DNA of 44,065 bases from a virus, in the IMG/VR virus record IMGVR_UViG_3300034257_000034, positions 1 to 44,065 of that record, one strand, 5' to 3'. The position numbers were made by a program, and so were the translations under genes. The notes under the pieces are model-generated. The model was given only the letters and a program-made list of their open reading frames with translations, did no database searches and was not told where the DNA came from. Numbering within the stretch: position 1 is the first letter of the stretch; the number at the start of each line of letters is the position of its first letter. This document shows, piece by piece, positions 24,080 to 32,173 of this stretch.

Positions 24080-26364
24080 TGTCCGACCAAAAACGCCGCA
24101 TTGAAATCGAACTCGTCGGCAAAGCCGACACCGCCACCGCGGCCGCCCTCGCCGTTGAGAAAGCCTTCGAGAAAGTCATCGCCAAACAAAAGGCTGCCGG
24201 CCAGGAGACCGCCACGATGGAGGCGCACCTTGCCGCGCTCAAGCAAGGCAACGCCCAGGCCTGGACCGCCGAATACGCCAAAGGCCTCGAAGACGTCATC
24301 ACCCAGGAAAAGGCCGCCGGCCGCGAGACCGCCGCCCTCGAACAGACCCTCACCGGCCTCCGCGCGTCGATGGCGGGTGGCACCGCCGCCCCTGGCACCA
24401 TGGTCGCTCTCGGCGCAGCCACCGCCAAAACCAACGTCGAACTCCGCGACCTCTCAAAATTCGGCGCCGCCGGCACCCAGATCATCTCCAGCCTCGAACG
24501 CGCCAGCCAGGGCGGCACCCAGGCCATCTTCGGCCTCGCCGGCGCCGTGCGCGGCGTCATCGGCATCGTTACCGCAGGCACTGGCGCCATCGGCTTGGCC
24601 GTCGCCGCGGCTGGCCTGGCCATCGGCGCATTCCTCGCGTTTACGCGCAAAGAAACCAAGGAGACCAAGCTAACTCTCGATGAGGCGAAAACCGCGGCCG
24701 AGAACCTTGGTAAAGCAAAACTCGACGCCTTCAAAACCGAACTCAAAGAGATCAACCGCGAAGCCGACGCGACTGTCACGAAGCTTAACGACATCCTTGC
24801 ATTGCAGGCGCGCGTCCGGGCCGCCCAGCTGGGCTCTGCCGCCGCGCAACGAGATCTCGATCCCAGCCTTACCCCCGAAGCCCGCGATCTTGCCGCCGCG
24901 CAGGACAAATTCACCGCCCGCAATGCCGCCATCGACGCCAGGCGAGAGCCCGTCCTCGCGGCCGCCGAAGCCGCTCAAACCGAAGCCGCCGCGGCCCGGC
25001 GGCAGGATCTGGACGCCACCGATTCCGCTCAGCGCGCCAAAGCCGCCGCGGAGAAAGCCCGCCGCGACAACGCCGAACTGCCGCGCCTCCAGGCCCTGCG
25101 CCTCCAGGAGCAGGCGGAATCAGTCGCCACCGGCACCATCGTCGAGCGCCTCACTCCCGAAGAGCGACGCCGACTGCGCGACCTCTCCGATCCCCGAGCC
25201 GTCGCCGAACGTGAGCGCGCCCTCACCCGCGAAAAACCCTTCGCCGATACCGCCAAGGACCGGGCGGCCGCGGCTGAAGACGCAGCCCGCAAAGCGGCCG
25301 ATGCCGCGGCCCGCGCTGCCCAAGAAGAAATCGCCGTCGCGGCCGAACGCCAGCAAGCCGCCGACGAACTCAAGCGAGATCAGGAAAAGATCAGACGCGC
25401 CGCTGCCACCCGCCAGGCGAAAAGCGCCGTCGACCGTGCGCAGAAGGCGCACGAAGAGCAGCGCAAGGCCGACCTCGACGCGCTGAAAGCACAGGCTTCG
25501 GACTTCGGCGAATCCGCCGTGCGCAAGGCGCGCCAACTGGCGGCCGACCCGCGCGTGCAGGCGGATCCCCGTTTCGAAAAACTCGTCAGCGCGCTCGAAA
25601 AGGCCGGCGAGCGCCTGGCGAAAAATCCCTCCGAGGAAAATCTCGCCGCCCTCAAGGAGCCCACCAGAGAACTTTTTGCCGAAGCCAAGGAAGCCGGCAT
25701 CGTTCTCGCCGACCAACTCCAGGGCGCCGCCGACGCCATCAGCGCCCTCCTCAACCAATTCGGCGCGGTCGGCGCCCCCGAGCCCCGCGCCCGCGGCGGC
25801 CGCGCCCCCGCGAAAAAACGCCTCCTCGTCGGCGAAGAAGGCCCCGAGATCGTCGAATTCGACCAGCCCTCCACCGTCATCCCCGCCCCCGAAACCGCCC
25901 GCGCCCTCGCCACCCCGCAAGCCACCGCCACGCCAAAGGCCACTGCCACCCCGCAGGCCGCGCCCACGCCCACCGCCACCGATCCGTCCGCTTCGGCCGA
26001 TCCGTCCGACGGCATCATCCGTTCCAACGCCCAGGCCCTCGCACAAAACACCGCGCAGCCCCCCATCATCCGCTCCAACGCCGAAGCCCTCAGACGCAGC
26101 AGCGAGCTGAGCGACGATTTTCGCGCGCGGGCCGACAATCCCAACACGGCCCAGCGTGAAGCCGCCCAGGCCCGCATCGAACTTCGCGGCATCGTTCAAT
26201 CCCTCCCGCGCTCGGCATCCGCCGCCGATATCGGATCCGCCGTCGGCGGTCAGATCCGCACCGTGTTGCAATCCCACACCGCCGCCCTGCAGGGCGAACT
26301 CTCCCAGATCCGCTCCCTCCTCCAGGATCAGGCCGACCGCCGCCCCCGCACCTCGCGCGTCTAG
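24079..26364 (+). CDS. Tape measure protein
   Basis: 761 aa, the longest frame in the tail module. A long charged N-terminal helix region is followed by hydrophobic segments (IFGLAGAVRGVIGIVTAGTGAIGLAVAAAGLAIGAFLAF, about 155-193), long coiled-coil stretches rich in Ala, Lys, Glu and Arg, and a C-terminal KKRLLVGEEGPEIVEF motif common in tape measures. At about 0.15 nm per residue it would set a tail of roughly 110 nm. It starts 1 bp into the preceding stop. Confidence 0.85.
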   Translation: MSDQKRRIEIELVGKADTATAAALAVEKAFEKVIAKQKAAGQETATMEAHLAALKQGNAQAWTAEYAKGLEDVITQEKAAGRETAALEQTLTGLRASMAGGTAAPGTMVALGAATAKTNVELRDLSKFGAAGTQIISSLERASQGGTQAIFGLAGAVRGVIGIVTAGTGAIGLAVAAAGLAIGAFLAFTRKETKETKLTLDEAKTAAENLGKAKLDAFKTELKEINREADATVTKLNDILALQARVRAAQLGSAAAQRDLDPSLTPEARDLAAAQDKFTARNAAIDARREPVLAAAEAAQTEAAAARRQDLDATDSAQRAKAAAEKARRDNAELPRLQALRLQEQAESVATGTIVERLTPEERRRLRDLSDPRAVAERERALTREKPFADTAKDRAAAAEDAARKAADAAARAAQEEIAVAAERQQAADELKRDQEKIRRAAATRQAKSAVDRAQKAHEEQRKADLDALKAQASDFGESAVRKARQLAADPRVQADPRFEKLVSALEKAGERLAKNPSEENLAALKEPTRELFAEAKEAGIVLADQLQGAADAISALLNQFGAVGAPEPRARGGRAPAKKRLLVGEEGPEIVEFDQPSTVIPAPETARALATPQATATPKATATPQAAPTPTATDPSASADPSDGIIRSNAQALAQNTAQPPIIRSNAEALRRSSELSDDFRARADNPNTAQREAAQARIELRGIVQSLPRSASAADIGSAVGGQIRTVLQSHTAALQGELSQIRSLLQDQADRRPRTSRV

Positions 26365-26437
26365 CGTTCTCGCGTTCTTCTGCCTCCGAGTCTCGCGTTC
26401 TCGCGTTCTTCCGTTCCGCATCTTGCGTTCTTCCTAC
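26362..26437 (+). repeat. CTCGCGTTCT-type dispersed repeat (4-5 units)
   Basis: Units begin within the stop of the tape-measure gene and end at the GTG start of the next gene at 26439, so this repeat is the entire intergenic spacer. Confidence 0.7.
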
Positions 26438-26438
26438 C

Positions 26439-27050
26439 GTGCCCACTCCCAACTTAACCACCGCGCAGCTCCTCACCGTCGATCCGATCGAATACCCGAT
26501 CCCGCGCGCTCCCACGGCCAAGGTGCTGCGCGAACGCTGGTGGATCAACCACACCAGCTACAGCCGCGTCGCCCTCGATACCGCGCACCCCAACACCACC
26601 GACTTTCCCAGCTTCTACCTCGTCGACGAGCAACCCTACCGCCGCACCGAAGAGCACACCTTCTTCGAGCGCGTCTATGCCACCGTCCCCTCCAGCGTCC
26701 CCGACGACGTCGACATCATCACGTATCCGTTCCCTGAACTTGCCGGCGCCACCTACCGCCCCCCCCTCACCAAACCCGTCAAAGCCCGCATCGCCCGCGT
26801 CTTTTCCCTCAACGCCACCCCCGCGCACCCCACCACCGGCCTCACCATCACGCCGCGCTTCAAAATCGTCATCGACACCTTCCCCATCTACGAAGTCCCC
26901 TACGTTGCCGGCACCGTCACCGATCCCACCCTCACCGAGTACCTCGCCGCCGTCACCGCCGGCGATGAACTCGTCGCGGAAGAAAGCTCCATCGTGCCCT
27001 ACCTCGGCAACATCTGGGAAGTCCGCACCCCCTACGTCGTCGCGCAATGA
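26439..27050 (+). CDS. Hypothetical distal tail protein
   Basis: 203 aa with a GTG start (MPTPNLTTAQLLTVDPIEYP). Rich in Thr, Pro and aromatic residues, with beta-type segments. Placed directly after the tape measure, where distal tail or baseplate proteins are encoded. Overlaps the next gene by ATGA. Confidence 0.55.
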   Translation: MPTPNLTTAQLLTVDPIEYPIPRAPTAKVLRERWWINHTSYSRVALDTAHPNTTDFPSFYLVDEQPYRRTEEHTFFERVYATVPSSVPDDVDIITYPFPELAGATYRPPLTKPVKARIARVFSLNATPAHPTTGLTITPRFKIVIDTFPIYEVPYVAGTVTDPTLTEYLAAVTAGDELVAEESSIVPYLGNIWEVRTPYVVAQ

Positions 27051-27340
27051 AACGCCTCCGCCTCGCCGCGCCCGGCACCACCGTCGAGCTCAGCGCCGAA
27101 ACCTACAACGAACTCGCCGCCGCCGTCGACGAGTGGCGCAACCTCCGCGTCCTCCTCCGCGAAAGTAATACCGGCATCACCCGCCTCGCTCGCGCCCCCG
27201 GTGGGTCCGTGCTCGACATCGTCATCCCCCCCGCCGCCGCCGCCGGCATCGACCTCAGCACCTACAGCGAGCTCGCAATCACCTTCTGCGACGACACCGA
27301 CACCGAAATCACCAAAGTTTTTCTCGTCCGCGACCCATGA
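27047..27340 (+). CDS. Hypothetical small tail-region protein
   Basis: 97 aa, MKRLRLAAPGTTVELSAETYNELAAAVDEW at the start and a beta-rich end (ELAITFCDDTDTEITKVFLVRDP). Coupled on both sides by ATGA overlaps. Not recognised. Confidence 0.55.
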   Translation: MKRLRLAAPGTTVELSAETYNELAAAVDEWRNLRVLLRESNTGITRLARAPGGSVLDIVIPPAAAAGIDLSTYSELAITFCDDTDTEITKVFLVRDP

Positions 27341-28314
27341 AATTCCGCCAGAAATGCGGCGCCGCCGACTGCCCGCCGTGTGCTCCCACCCCGACGATCA
27401 CCGGCTTCGCCTGCGTCTCCCGCACCGGCAGCGGCAACCTCCGCGGCTGGTCGCTCTTCCAAAATTTCAATGCGCAGGTCGATTGGAACCGGCGCAAGAT
27501 GACCGGGCTCATCGTGGGCGGGGATCTTGCACCAGAAGTCATCGCGCTGGAGGCGTTCACCAACGCTGATTGCACGGCGGAGAACTATTTTCAGACCACC
27601 ACCCGCGTCATGCAGCAGCTCACCGCGTTGTGGAACGTCGCCGCAAACTCTTTGGCGCAGGATTTCGACGGCGGCAACTCGTGCGCTCCGTGCGGTGCCT
27701 TTGTCTCCTTTGTCCCGACCCTGTCGGCTACAAATCCAGAAGCTGTCATGGCGGTCGGTTCCACCTCCATCAGCTTCCCCTCCGATTGGGTGCGGCTCAC
27801 CGCCGCCGCCGGATTGGGCACGCTCGCCTGCAGCATAGGCGGCTGCACCTCCAGCAACGCCCCATGCGGGCCTCCGGTCAATTGTCCAAGCGGGCAGAAA
27901 TACCAGTCGCGCACCTCGGCGTATCCGGCAAAAAATGTCACCGTTTCCGCGATCTCATTTGATACCGTCGCGGCGGCTCAGGCGCGTGGAACTCCTACGG
28001 TCGGCTCCTCCTGTCAGACCCTCCCGGGCACCATTGGGTCGACCAGTGCCAGATCCACCACCCAGCTCGCGATCACCAACCCCACCTCCGTCGTCTCCAC
28101 CATCACCTGCGGCGATCTCGTCAACGGCTCCACCTACGAAATCACCGCTACCCTGACCCGACGCGCCTCCGCCGACAACGCCTTCATCTCGACCAACACC
28201 GTCACCATCACCTTCACCGCCGACGGCACCACCGACACCGTCGACTACCCCGTACCCGTCGAAACCGGCGTGAAGGTCAACTTCGACAGCGCCGACTCCA
28301 TCGTCGCCGTCTGA
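27337..28314 (+). CDS. Cys-rich tail or adsorption protein
   Basis: 325 aa with about 12 Cys, many as close pairs (CGAADCPPC, CAPCGAF, CSIGGCTSSNAPC, CPSG). The C-terminal 120 residues are Thr-rich and beta-like (YEITATLTRRAS...TVTITFTADGTTDTVDYPV), similar to immunoglobulin-like tail decorations. Probably a surface-exposed virion protein at the tail tip; no precise family. Confidence 0.55.
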   Translation: MKFRQKCGAADCPPCAPTPTITGFACVSRTGSGNLRGWSLFQNFNAQVDWNRRKMTGLIVGGDLAPEVIALEAFTNADCTAENYFQTTTRVMQQLTALWNVAANSLAQDFDGGNSCAPCGAFVSFVPTLSATNPEAVMAVGSTSISFPSDWVRLTAAAGLGTLACSIGGCTSSNAPCGPPVNCPSGQKYQSRTSAYPAKNVTVSAISFDTVAAAQARGTPTVGSSCQTLPGTIGSTSARSTTQLAITNPTSVVSTITCGDLVNGSTYEITATLTRRASADNAFISTNTVTITFTADGTTDTVDYPVPVETGVKVNFDSADSIVAV

Positions 28315-28315
28315 G

Positions 28316-28361
28316 TTGGAAATCTAAAATCGGTCATCGTGAAATCGAGAATCTGAAATTG
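28316..28361. repeat. Dispersed repeat, GGAAATCTAAAATCGG type
   Basis: GAAATC / AAAATCG / GAGAATCTG units fill the gap between 28314 and 28375. Related to the CAATCG family. Confidence 0.5.
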
Positions 28362-28374
28362 TCAGAGTCCGGCC

Positions 28375-28671
28375 ATGGCAAAGATCACCCGAGTCACCGA
28401 ACGCGACGCGCAGGGCAACATCCTCACCGACTACCACCCCGGCGCAGTGTCTTCCCCGTCTCGCGTTCTCGCGTTCTCTCCCGTCTCGCGTTCTTCAGTA
28501 GGCCTCGGCGACCTCGTCGCCCGCCTCGCCGATCCCATCGCCCGCCTCGCCGACCGCCACCTGCGCACCAAACTCGCCGGCTGCAGTGCGTGTTCACGCC
28601 GCCGCGCCTGGCTCAACCGCCTCCTCCCCGACCTCCGCCGCCCGTGGCGGCTCCACTGGCCTTTCAAATAA
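28375..28671 (+). CDS. Small basic protein with CxxC motif
   Basis: 98 aa, MAKITRVTERDAQGNILTDY followed by a block encoded by the CTCGCGTTCT repeat (PSRVLAFSPVSRSS, about 28-41) and then a helical, basic C-terminus with CSACSRRRAW. The repeat separates two otherwise normal-looking halves, so it may be an in-frame insertion. Last plus-strand gene before the integrase. Confidence 0.5.
   Translation: MAKITRVTERDAQGNILTDYHPGAVSSPSRVLAFSPVSRSSVGLGDLVARLADPIARLADRHLRTKLAGCSACSRRRAWLNRLLPDLRRPWRLHWPFK
28451..28498 (+). repeat. CTCGCGTTCT repeat inserted in frame in 28375-28671
   Basis: CCGTCTCGCGTTCTCGCGTTCTCTCCCGTCTCGCGTTCTTC-type tandem units, described here by positions. The frame stays open through it. 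Confidence 0.65.
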
Positions 28672-28785
28672 GCGGCCGCAGCGCAAAAAACGCCCGTGCT
28701 TCCGCCGCTGCGGACCCACTGGACCGCAGCGCGCCTCGCCAGCGTTCTTCGCGGTCGCGCGAAAACGCGAGAGATGGCCAGGCAT

Positions 28786-29742
28786 TCAAGGCCGCAAGGC
28801 AAAGAATGCCTGGGCTTCCTTTTCGGATACATGCACATTCCGGTAATGCCGGTAGAGCACCCGCTGGTCCCCCTCGTGCCGCAGCCACAGCGCCACCTGC
28901 CCCGGATCCCGCGTAAAGTGCGTCGCGTAGCTCGCAAACGTATGCCGCGTCACATCCTTCGGCCATTGCGCCAGCCCCAGCACCTCGCGCCCCCGCCGCG
29001 CGATCTGGCGAAACCGTGACCGCGTCACAAACGTCCCGCGCTCCGTCACCGTCGCCAGCCAGGCCCAGAGCGCATCCGGCAGCCCCGTCAGCACCCCGGG
29101 CCGGCGCGTCTTCGCCAGCGCCGCGCTGATCGCGATCGTCCGCTCCGCCTCATTGATCGCGCTCCAGCGCAGCCACTCCTTCGTCGACCCCGCGATCTCC
29201 TCCGGCCGCAGCCCCGCAAACAACGCCAGTGCCAGCCCCGCGCGAAACGGCCCGGCGGCCGCCAGCAGCGTGCGGCACTGGTCCACCGACAGCACCGCGA
29301 TCGCCACATCGCGCCGCGGCGGGGAAAACTTCATCCCCCGCGTCGGATCCACCGCCAGCCACGGCGGTTCCTGCTGCAGGGCGAAGCGGCACAGGGCGCG
29401 CACCACACGAAACACCGCCGGCCGCACCCCGGCCACGCGGGACTCCAGATACTCCCGCAGCTCGCGCCGCGTCAGCCCGTCGATCGCGCGGTCGGGCCAT
29501 CGATCCAGCACCTTGGTCAGCTCCCGGAAATACCAATCCAGCGTACTCGCGCGCAGTCCGCCCTCGCGACGACGTCGCAGAAAAGTGGACACCGCTTCGT
29601 CCAGGGGCACCGCGCGTTCCGCCTTCTGAGCGGTGGCCAGGGCGCGGCGTGCGGCCGACTCCAGGGACACCCCCGTGCCCTCGAGCAGGGAAAGAGCGGC
29701 GCGGGCATCCATCCGCTGAAAAGCCGACAGCGCAAAATCCAT
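28786..29742 (-). CDS. int: Phage integrase (tyrosine recombinase)
   Basis: 318 aa from the ATG at 29742, chosen because GGGAAAAG lies just upstream; a TTG at 29793 would add 17 residues. The N-terminal core-binding domain contains STFLRRRREGGLRASTLDWYF. Catalytic-domain landmarks are GLRPEE (Arg near 179), VTRHTFASY (Arg near 266), RHEGDQ (His near 289) and VLYRHY (Tyr near 297 or 300). It should insert the phage at a tRNA-Leu gene; the attP core is 150 bp upstream. It lacks the integron-specific domain of the other recombinase. Confidence 0.88.
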   Translation of the reverse strand: MDFALSAFQRMDARAALSLLEGTGVSLESAARRALATAQKAERAVPLDEAVSTFLRRRREGGLRASTLDWYFRELTKVLDRWPDRAIDGLTRRELREYLESRVAGVRPAVFRVVRALCRFALQQEPPWLAVDPTRGMKFSPPRRDVAIAVLSVDQCRTLLAAAGPFRAGLALALFAGLRPEEIAGSTKEWLRWSAINEAERTIAISAALAKTRRPGVLTGLPDALWAWLATVTERGTFVTRSRFRQIARRGREVLGLAQWPKDVTRHTFASYATHFTRDPGQVALWLRHEGDQRVLYRHYRNVHVSEKEAQAFFALRP

Positions 29743-29807
29743 TCTTTTCCCATTCACGGCGTCGAGATTGTCGTCTCGTGTGTCGTGTATCAACCCGCAA
29801 CTTCAGG

Positions 29808-29828
29808 CCACAACCTGCCACAAACTGC
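29808..29828. other. Possible integrase arm-type binding repeats
   Basis: CCACAACCTGC (29808-29818) and CCACAAACTGC (29818-29828) are direct repeats between the integrase gene and the attP core. Short direct repeats of this kind serve as arm sites in many integrases. No protein-binding proof. Confidence 0.45.
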
Positions 29829-29890
29829 GACCAACTTAGGCCTTTTGCCTGCCCATCTGAAAACCATCAAACGACCTAACTCCTTGACAT

Positions 29891-29942
29891 TGCCCGGGAC
29901 AGGACTCGAACCTGCACGCCTTGCGGCACGAGATCCTAAGTC
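29891..29942 (-). other. attP: attP core: 3' part of tRNA-Leu (anticodon UAG)
   Basis: On the minus strand this reads from the anticodon loop (CTTAGGA with anticodon TAG) through a long class II variable arm and a T-arm with TTCGAGT loop to the acceptor end CCCGGGCA. The 5' half of the tRNA is absent: upstream sequence does not pair with the anticodon stem. A partial tRNA 3' end next to an integrase is the typical attP, so the phage would insert into tRNA-Leu(UAG) and rebuild it. CCA is not encoded. Confidence 0.8.
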
Positions 29943-30040
29943 TTTTTCCAGTCGTTGAAGATCAACGACGCATTTTCAGAACCGGCCACGGGTCGGCGGT
30001 TTTCCCGCGATTTCCCGGCGATGTTCGCCGGCGAGCATGA

Positions 30041-30448
30041 TCACTCTTTGCTCCGCTCCGCGAGGTCGAAGACCGCGCTCGCCAGCGCTCCCAAGGCCAC
30101 GGCGCCAGCGATCAGGCTCAACCAAGCCAGCCAGGCCCATACTCTGTCGCGCACACCCTCCAGCGCGAACGGTCCGAGGATCGTGATCAACACCGCCGGG
30201 CTCCAGGCCGCGACCCGGTGGTTCCAATACGCCCCGATGGGTGCCAGTTCCTGCGCGGCGGCCGGTTGATTGCCGGTTTCGCGGAGGGCGGTCGCAGGCA
30301 CGATTCGCTCGCGGCGATGGGCGGTGAACCAGTCCGCTTGCTCTTGGAAGGTAAGTGACGTCCAGTTTGTCGGATACGGGGCGTCGACCAGGTCGCGCGT
30401 GTGGTCGTCGCAATTGACGGGATCGAAAGTGCTCATGGGTGTTTCCAT
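30041..30448 (-). CDS. Membrane protein of the lysogeny region
   Basis: 135 aa. A polar N-terminal half (TFQEQADWFTAHRRERIVPA) is followed by two hydrophobic segments (SPAVLITILGPFALEGV and AWLAWLSLIAGAVALGALASAVFDL). An ATG at 30436 preceded by GGAAA is an alternative start. Minus-strand genes near a phage repressor are often expressed in the lysogen, so a superinfection-exclusion role is possible but unproven. Confidence 0.6.
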   Translation of the reverse strand: METPMSTFDPVNCDDHTRDLVDAPYPTNWTSLTFQEQADWFTAHRRERIVPATALRETGNQPAAAQELAPIGAYWNHRVAAWSPAVLITILGPFALEGVRDRVWAWLAWLSLIAGAVALGALASAVFDLAERSKE

Positions 30449-30519
30449 CGAGGGACGGGGAGCGTCCGGTCTGCTTCGGCAGTCGAGGGGTGGTTATTTG
30501 GGCAAGACGAACGGGATGA

Positions 30520-30783
30520 TCATCCGTTGGTCCCGGTAGCCTGGTCGCTCGGCGGCGATTTGGAGGGGCCTCCGTAATCGGTTTTCGATTCTTCGACGAC
30601 GCGGTGCGCGGCCCGGTCCACTTCAGAAAAGATGCCGCGGCGATGGTGCCAGTCGTCGAGGATCAGGGCGAGTTGTTTCGACACGGTGGAGCCTTTGGCT
30701 TTCGCGAACGCTTTGAGGTAGTTGGCGACCTCGACGGGGACCTGGCCCCCGACCACTTTGAAGCCTGTTTTGACGGCGCCCAC
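30520..30783 (-). CDS. Ribbon-helix-helix regulator, leftward (repressor candidate)
   Basis: 87 aa with a GTG start. Residues ~8-50 (FKVVGGQVPVEVANYLKAFA, then STVSKQLALILDDWHHRR) follow the strand-helix-helix plan of Arc/MetJ-type regulators. It is divergent from a second RHH gene at 30875 with a 91-bp operator region between, and the two share VVxGxVPxxVA, a K..SVS-like turn and an IxxxWxxRR end. This is the arrangement of a lysogeny switch, with this one probably the lysogenic repressor because it reads toward the integrase side. Confidence 0.65.
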   Translation of the reverse strand: MGAVKTGFKVVGGQVPVEVANYLKAFAKAKGSTVSKQLALILDDWHHRRGIFSEVDRAAHRVVEESKTDYGGPSKSPPSDQATGTNG

Positions 30784-30874
30784 GTGGGGGATATTCCTTT
30801 AAGACTGAAAAGAACGCAAGGATTCCTCTTGACCGGAATCTTTTCATTCTTTAAAGCCTTTAAGTGTTTCCCGG
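30784..30874. promoter_or_regulatory. Divergent promoter-operator region of the RHH switch
   Basis: Rightward promoter: TTGACC (30829-30834), 17 bp, TAAAGC (30852-30857). It lies within an inverted repeat: AAGGATTCC (30818-30826) and GGAATCTTT (30835-30843) flank the -35 box. CTTTAA boxes recur at about 30797-30803, 30849-30855 and 30857-30863 and may be further operators. A leftward promoter is less clear (TTGCGT, 17 bp, GAATAT on the minus strand). A/T content is well above the surroundings. Confidence 0.6.
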
Positions 30875-31099
30875 ATGATAGAGCAAGCTACAGTCGAAGA
30901 GAATCCCAAGTCAGCGGTTGTCGCTGGCTCGGTTCCGCATGCGGTGGCCCGCGCGATCAGGGACGAAGCCGCGACAAAGGATCGCTCGGTCAGCTGGGTG
31001 GTTAATCAGATCCTGACGGAGTGGTATCGCCGGCAGCCGGGAGCGCAGGTGGAGCTGAAGCTGGTGCCGGAGACCGACGAGCGCGGAGGTGGGCGATGA
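30875..31099 (+). CDS. Ribbon-helix-helix regulator, rightward (Cro-like role)
   Basis: 74 aa (MIEQATVEENPK...). Residues ~13-53 (SAVVAGSVPHAVARAIRDEA, then RSVSWVVNQILTEWYRRQ) form a ribbon-helix-helix domain paralogous to the leftward regulator. It is the first gene of the early operon and probably controls the shared operator region, as Cro does in lambda, though by a different fold. It ends in an ATGA overlap. Confidence 0.65.
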   Translation: MIEQATVEENPKSAVVAGSVPHAVARAIRDEAATKDRSVSWVVNQILTEWYRRQPGAQVELKLVPETDERGGGR

Positions 31100-31344
31100 A
31101 CCCGTCGACAGGCTCAGGGCAGGCTCCTTCGACCGGCTCGGGGCAGGGCGGCTTCGTGATGCACGGAGTGCCCGGTGGCAAGGCAACGTTCGTCGCGCTC
31201 ATGCGCGAGCTGATCGGTGAGTTCGGGCCGCTGCAGATCAAACTCGAGGGCGATGTGAATACGTATCGCCGCGGGCTGCAGCTCACGAAGCCGGAGGGTC
31301 CAGACGGTTCCGCAGGTCCCGCACAAACCCATCCAACGAAATGA
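31096..31344 (+). CDS. Small early protein with repeat-encoded N-terminus
   Basis: 82 aa. Residues 3-18 (PSTGSGQAPSTGSGQG) are encoded by two tandem copies of a dispersed repeat. The following part (FVMHGVPGGKATFVALMREL, LQIKLEGDVNTYRRGLQL) looks like a compact alpha/beta domain and is probably the original start region. Its end overlaps a convergent minus-strand frame by 62 bp. Function unknown. Confidence 0.55.
   Translation: MNPSTGSGQAPSTGSGQGGFVMHGVPGGKATFVALMRELIGEFGPLQIKLEGDVNTYRRGLQLTKPEGPDGSAGPAQTHPTK
31101..31148 (+). repeat. CCTTCGACAGGCTCAGG-type dispersed repeat, two units
   Basis: GTCGACAGGCTCAGGGCAGG and CTTCGACCGGCTCGGGGCAG in tandem. Other copies: 36215-36240 and 37931-37957. 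Confidence 0.7.
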
Positions 31345-31510
31345 TTGTGCCCCCACCATTGGCTTTGGCGATGGCCTCGAAGGCGCACTCGATGGCCTTG
31401 CTCAGGACGGAGGCGACGATCTTGTCTTCCTCGGAGGGCTCGGCCTCGCCGACCTGGACGTCGGCGTATGGCATCCTGGACGCGTCGATCACGATCGTGA
31501 TGCGAATCAT
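31283..31510 (-). CDS. Possible antisense small protein
   Basis: 75 aa, MIRITIVIDASRMPYADVQV followed by an acidic helix (EPSEEDKIVASVLSKAIECAF). Its residue mix is far more protein-like than the overlapping plus-strand frame 31341-31526, which is Ser/Met-rich and probably a shadow. No ribosome site is obvious on the minus strand and an inverted gene inside an early operon is unusual. Confidence 0.5.
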   Translation of the reverse strand: MIRITIVIDASRMPYADVQVGEAEPSEEDKIVASVLSKAIECAFEAIAKANGGGTIISLDGFVRDLRNRLDPPAS

Positions 31511-31522
31511 GGGGGTGCGGCC

Positions 31523-32173
31523 ATGAGCGCACAAGACACCGCCCTGGTCAAGCTGTCGGCCGCGCGCACGGCGCTGGCGGAGTGCCGCACGGTGATGGGG
31601 GCGAAGCAGATCGCTGCGGCGGCGGAGGCCGCGCGGGTGTATCTGGAGCGCACGCACGCGAGCGCGGCGACGGTGAATGAGGCGACGGAGATTCGCCTGC
31701 TCGCGGAAAAACAGATGGGGGAGTTTCTGGCTGTGTCGCCGAAGCATCCGCCGGGGCCTGAAACACAAAAAGAGATCCCTGCCGCCAGGGTAGGGATCTC
31801 CCCGCCGACTCTTGCGGAAATCGGAATCACCTACAAGGAATCCGCATCTGCGCAGAAGCTGGCCGCGATCCCGACGCCGGAGTTTCACGCGCGGATCGAG
31901 GCGATCAAGGAGGCAGGCGAGAAGCTGAGCACGGCGAAGGTGTTGCAGTCGCGGAAGCGCCGCCCCGCGCCCTCGCCGCGGATGCTGTCGACCGCGACGG
32001 CCGTCGACCTGATGCAGTTTGAAGTCGATTTGCGTGAGGCGCTGGAGCCGTTCACGTCCGGCGCCCGCGAAAGGCAGCGCGCGGAGGTTGTCCGCGTGTT
32101 GCGCAAGGTGATCGAGGAACTGGAGGAAAAATCATGGAATCCAAATCTGAGGGTAATCCCGACCACGGCCTAA
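31523..32173 (+). CDS. Early helical phage protein
   Basis: 216 aa, almost all helical: LSAARTALAECRTVMGAKQIAAAAEAARVYLERTH near the start and EATEIRLLAEKQMGEFL later. This pattern is common in phage early proteins encoded beside ParB/DGQHR-type or methyltransferase genes. The C-terminus has a basic segment (QSRKRRPAPSPR) and a long helix. It overlaps the next gene by 40 bp, whose ribosome site GGAGGAA lies inside it. Confidence 0.65.
   Translation: MSAQDTALVKLSAARTALAECRTVMGAKQIAAAAEAARVYLERTHASAATVNEATEIRLLAEKQMGEFLAVSPKHPPGPETQKEIPAARVGISPPTLAEIGITYKESASAQKLAAIPTPEFHARIEAIKEAGEKLSTAKVLQSRKRRPAPSPRMLSTATAVDLMQFEVDLREALEPFTSGARERQRAEVVRVLRKVIEELEEKSWNPNLRVIPTTA

Noticed and set aside
29891-29942. 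Complete tRNA-Leu gene
   Set aside because: Only the part from the anticodon loop to the 3' end is present; no 5' acceptor or D-arm can be made from the flanking sequence.
31341-31526. Plus-strand gene of 61 aa
   Set aside because: Low-complexity Ser/Met/Ala product; the opposite strand encodes a more convincing protein. The neat overlaps may be chance.
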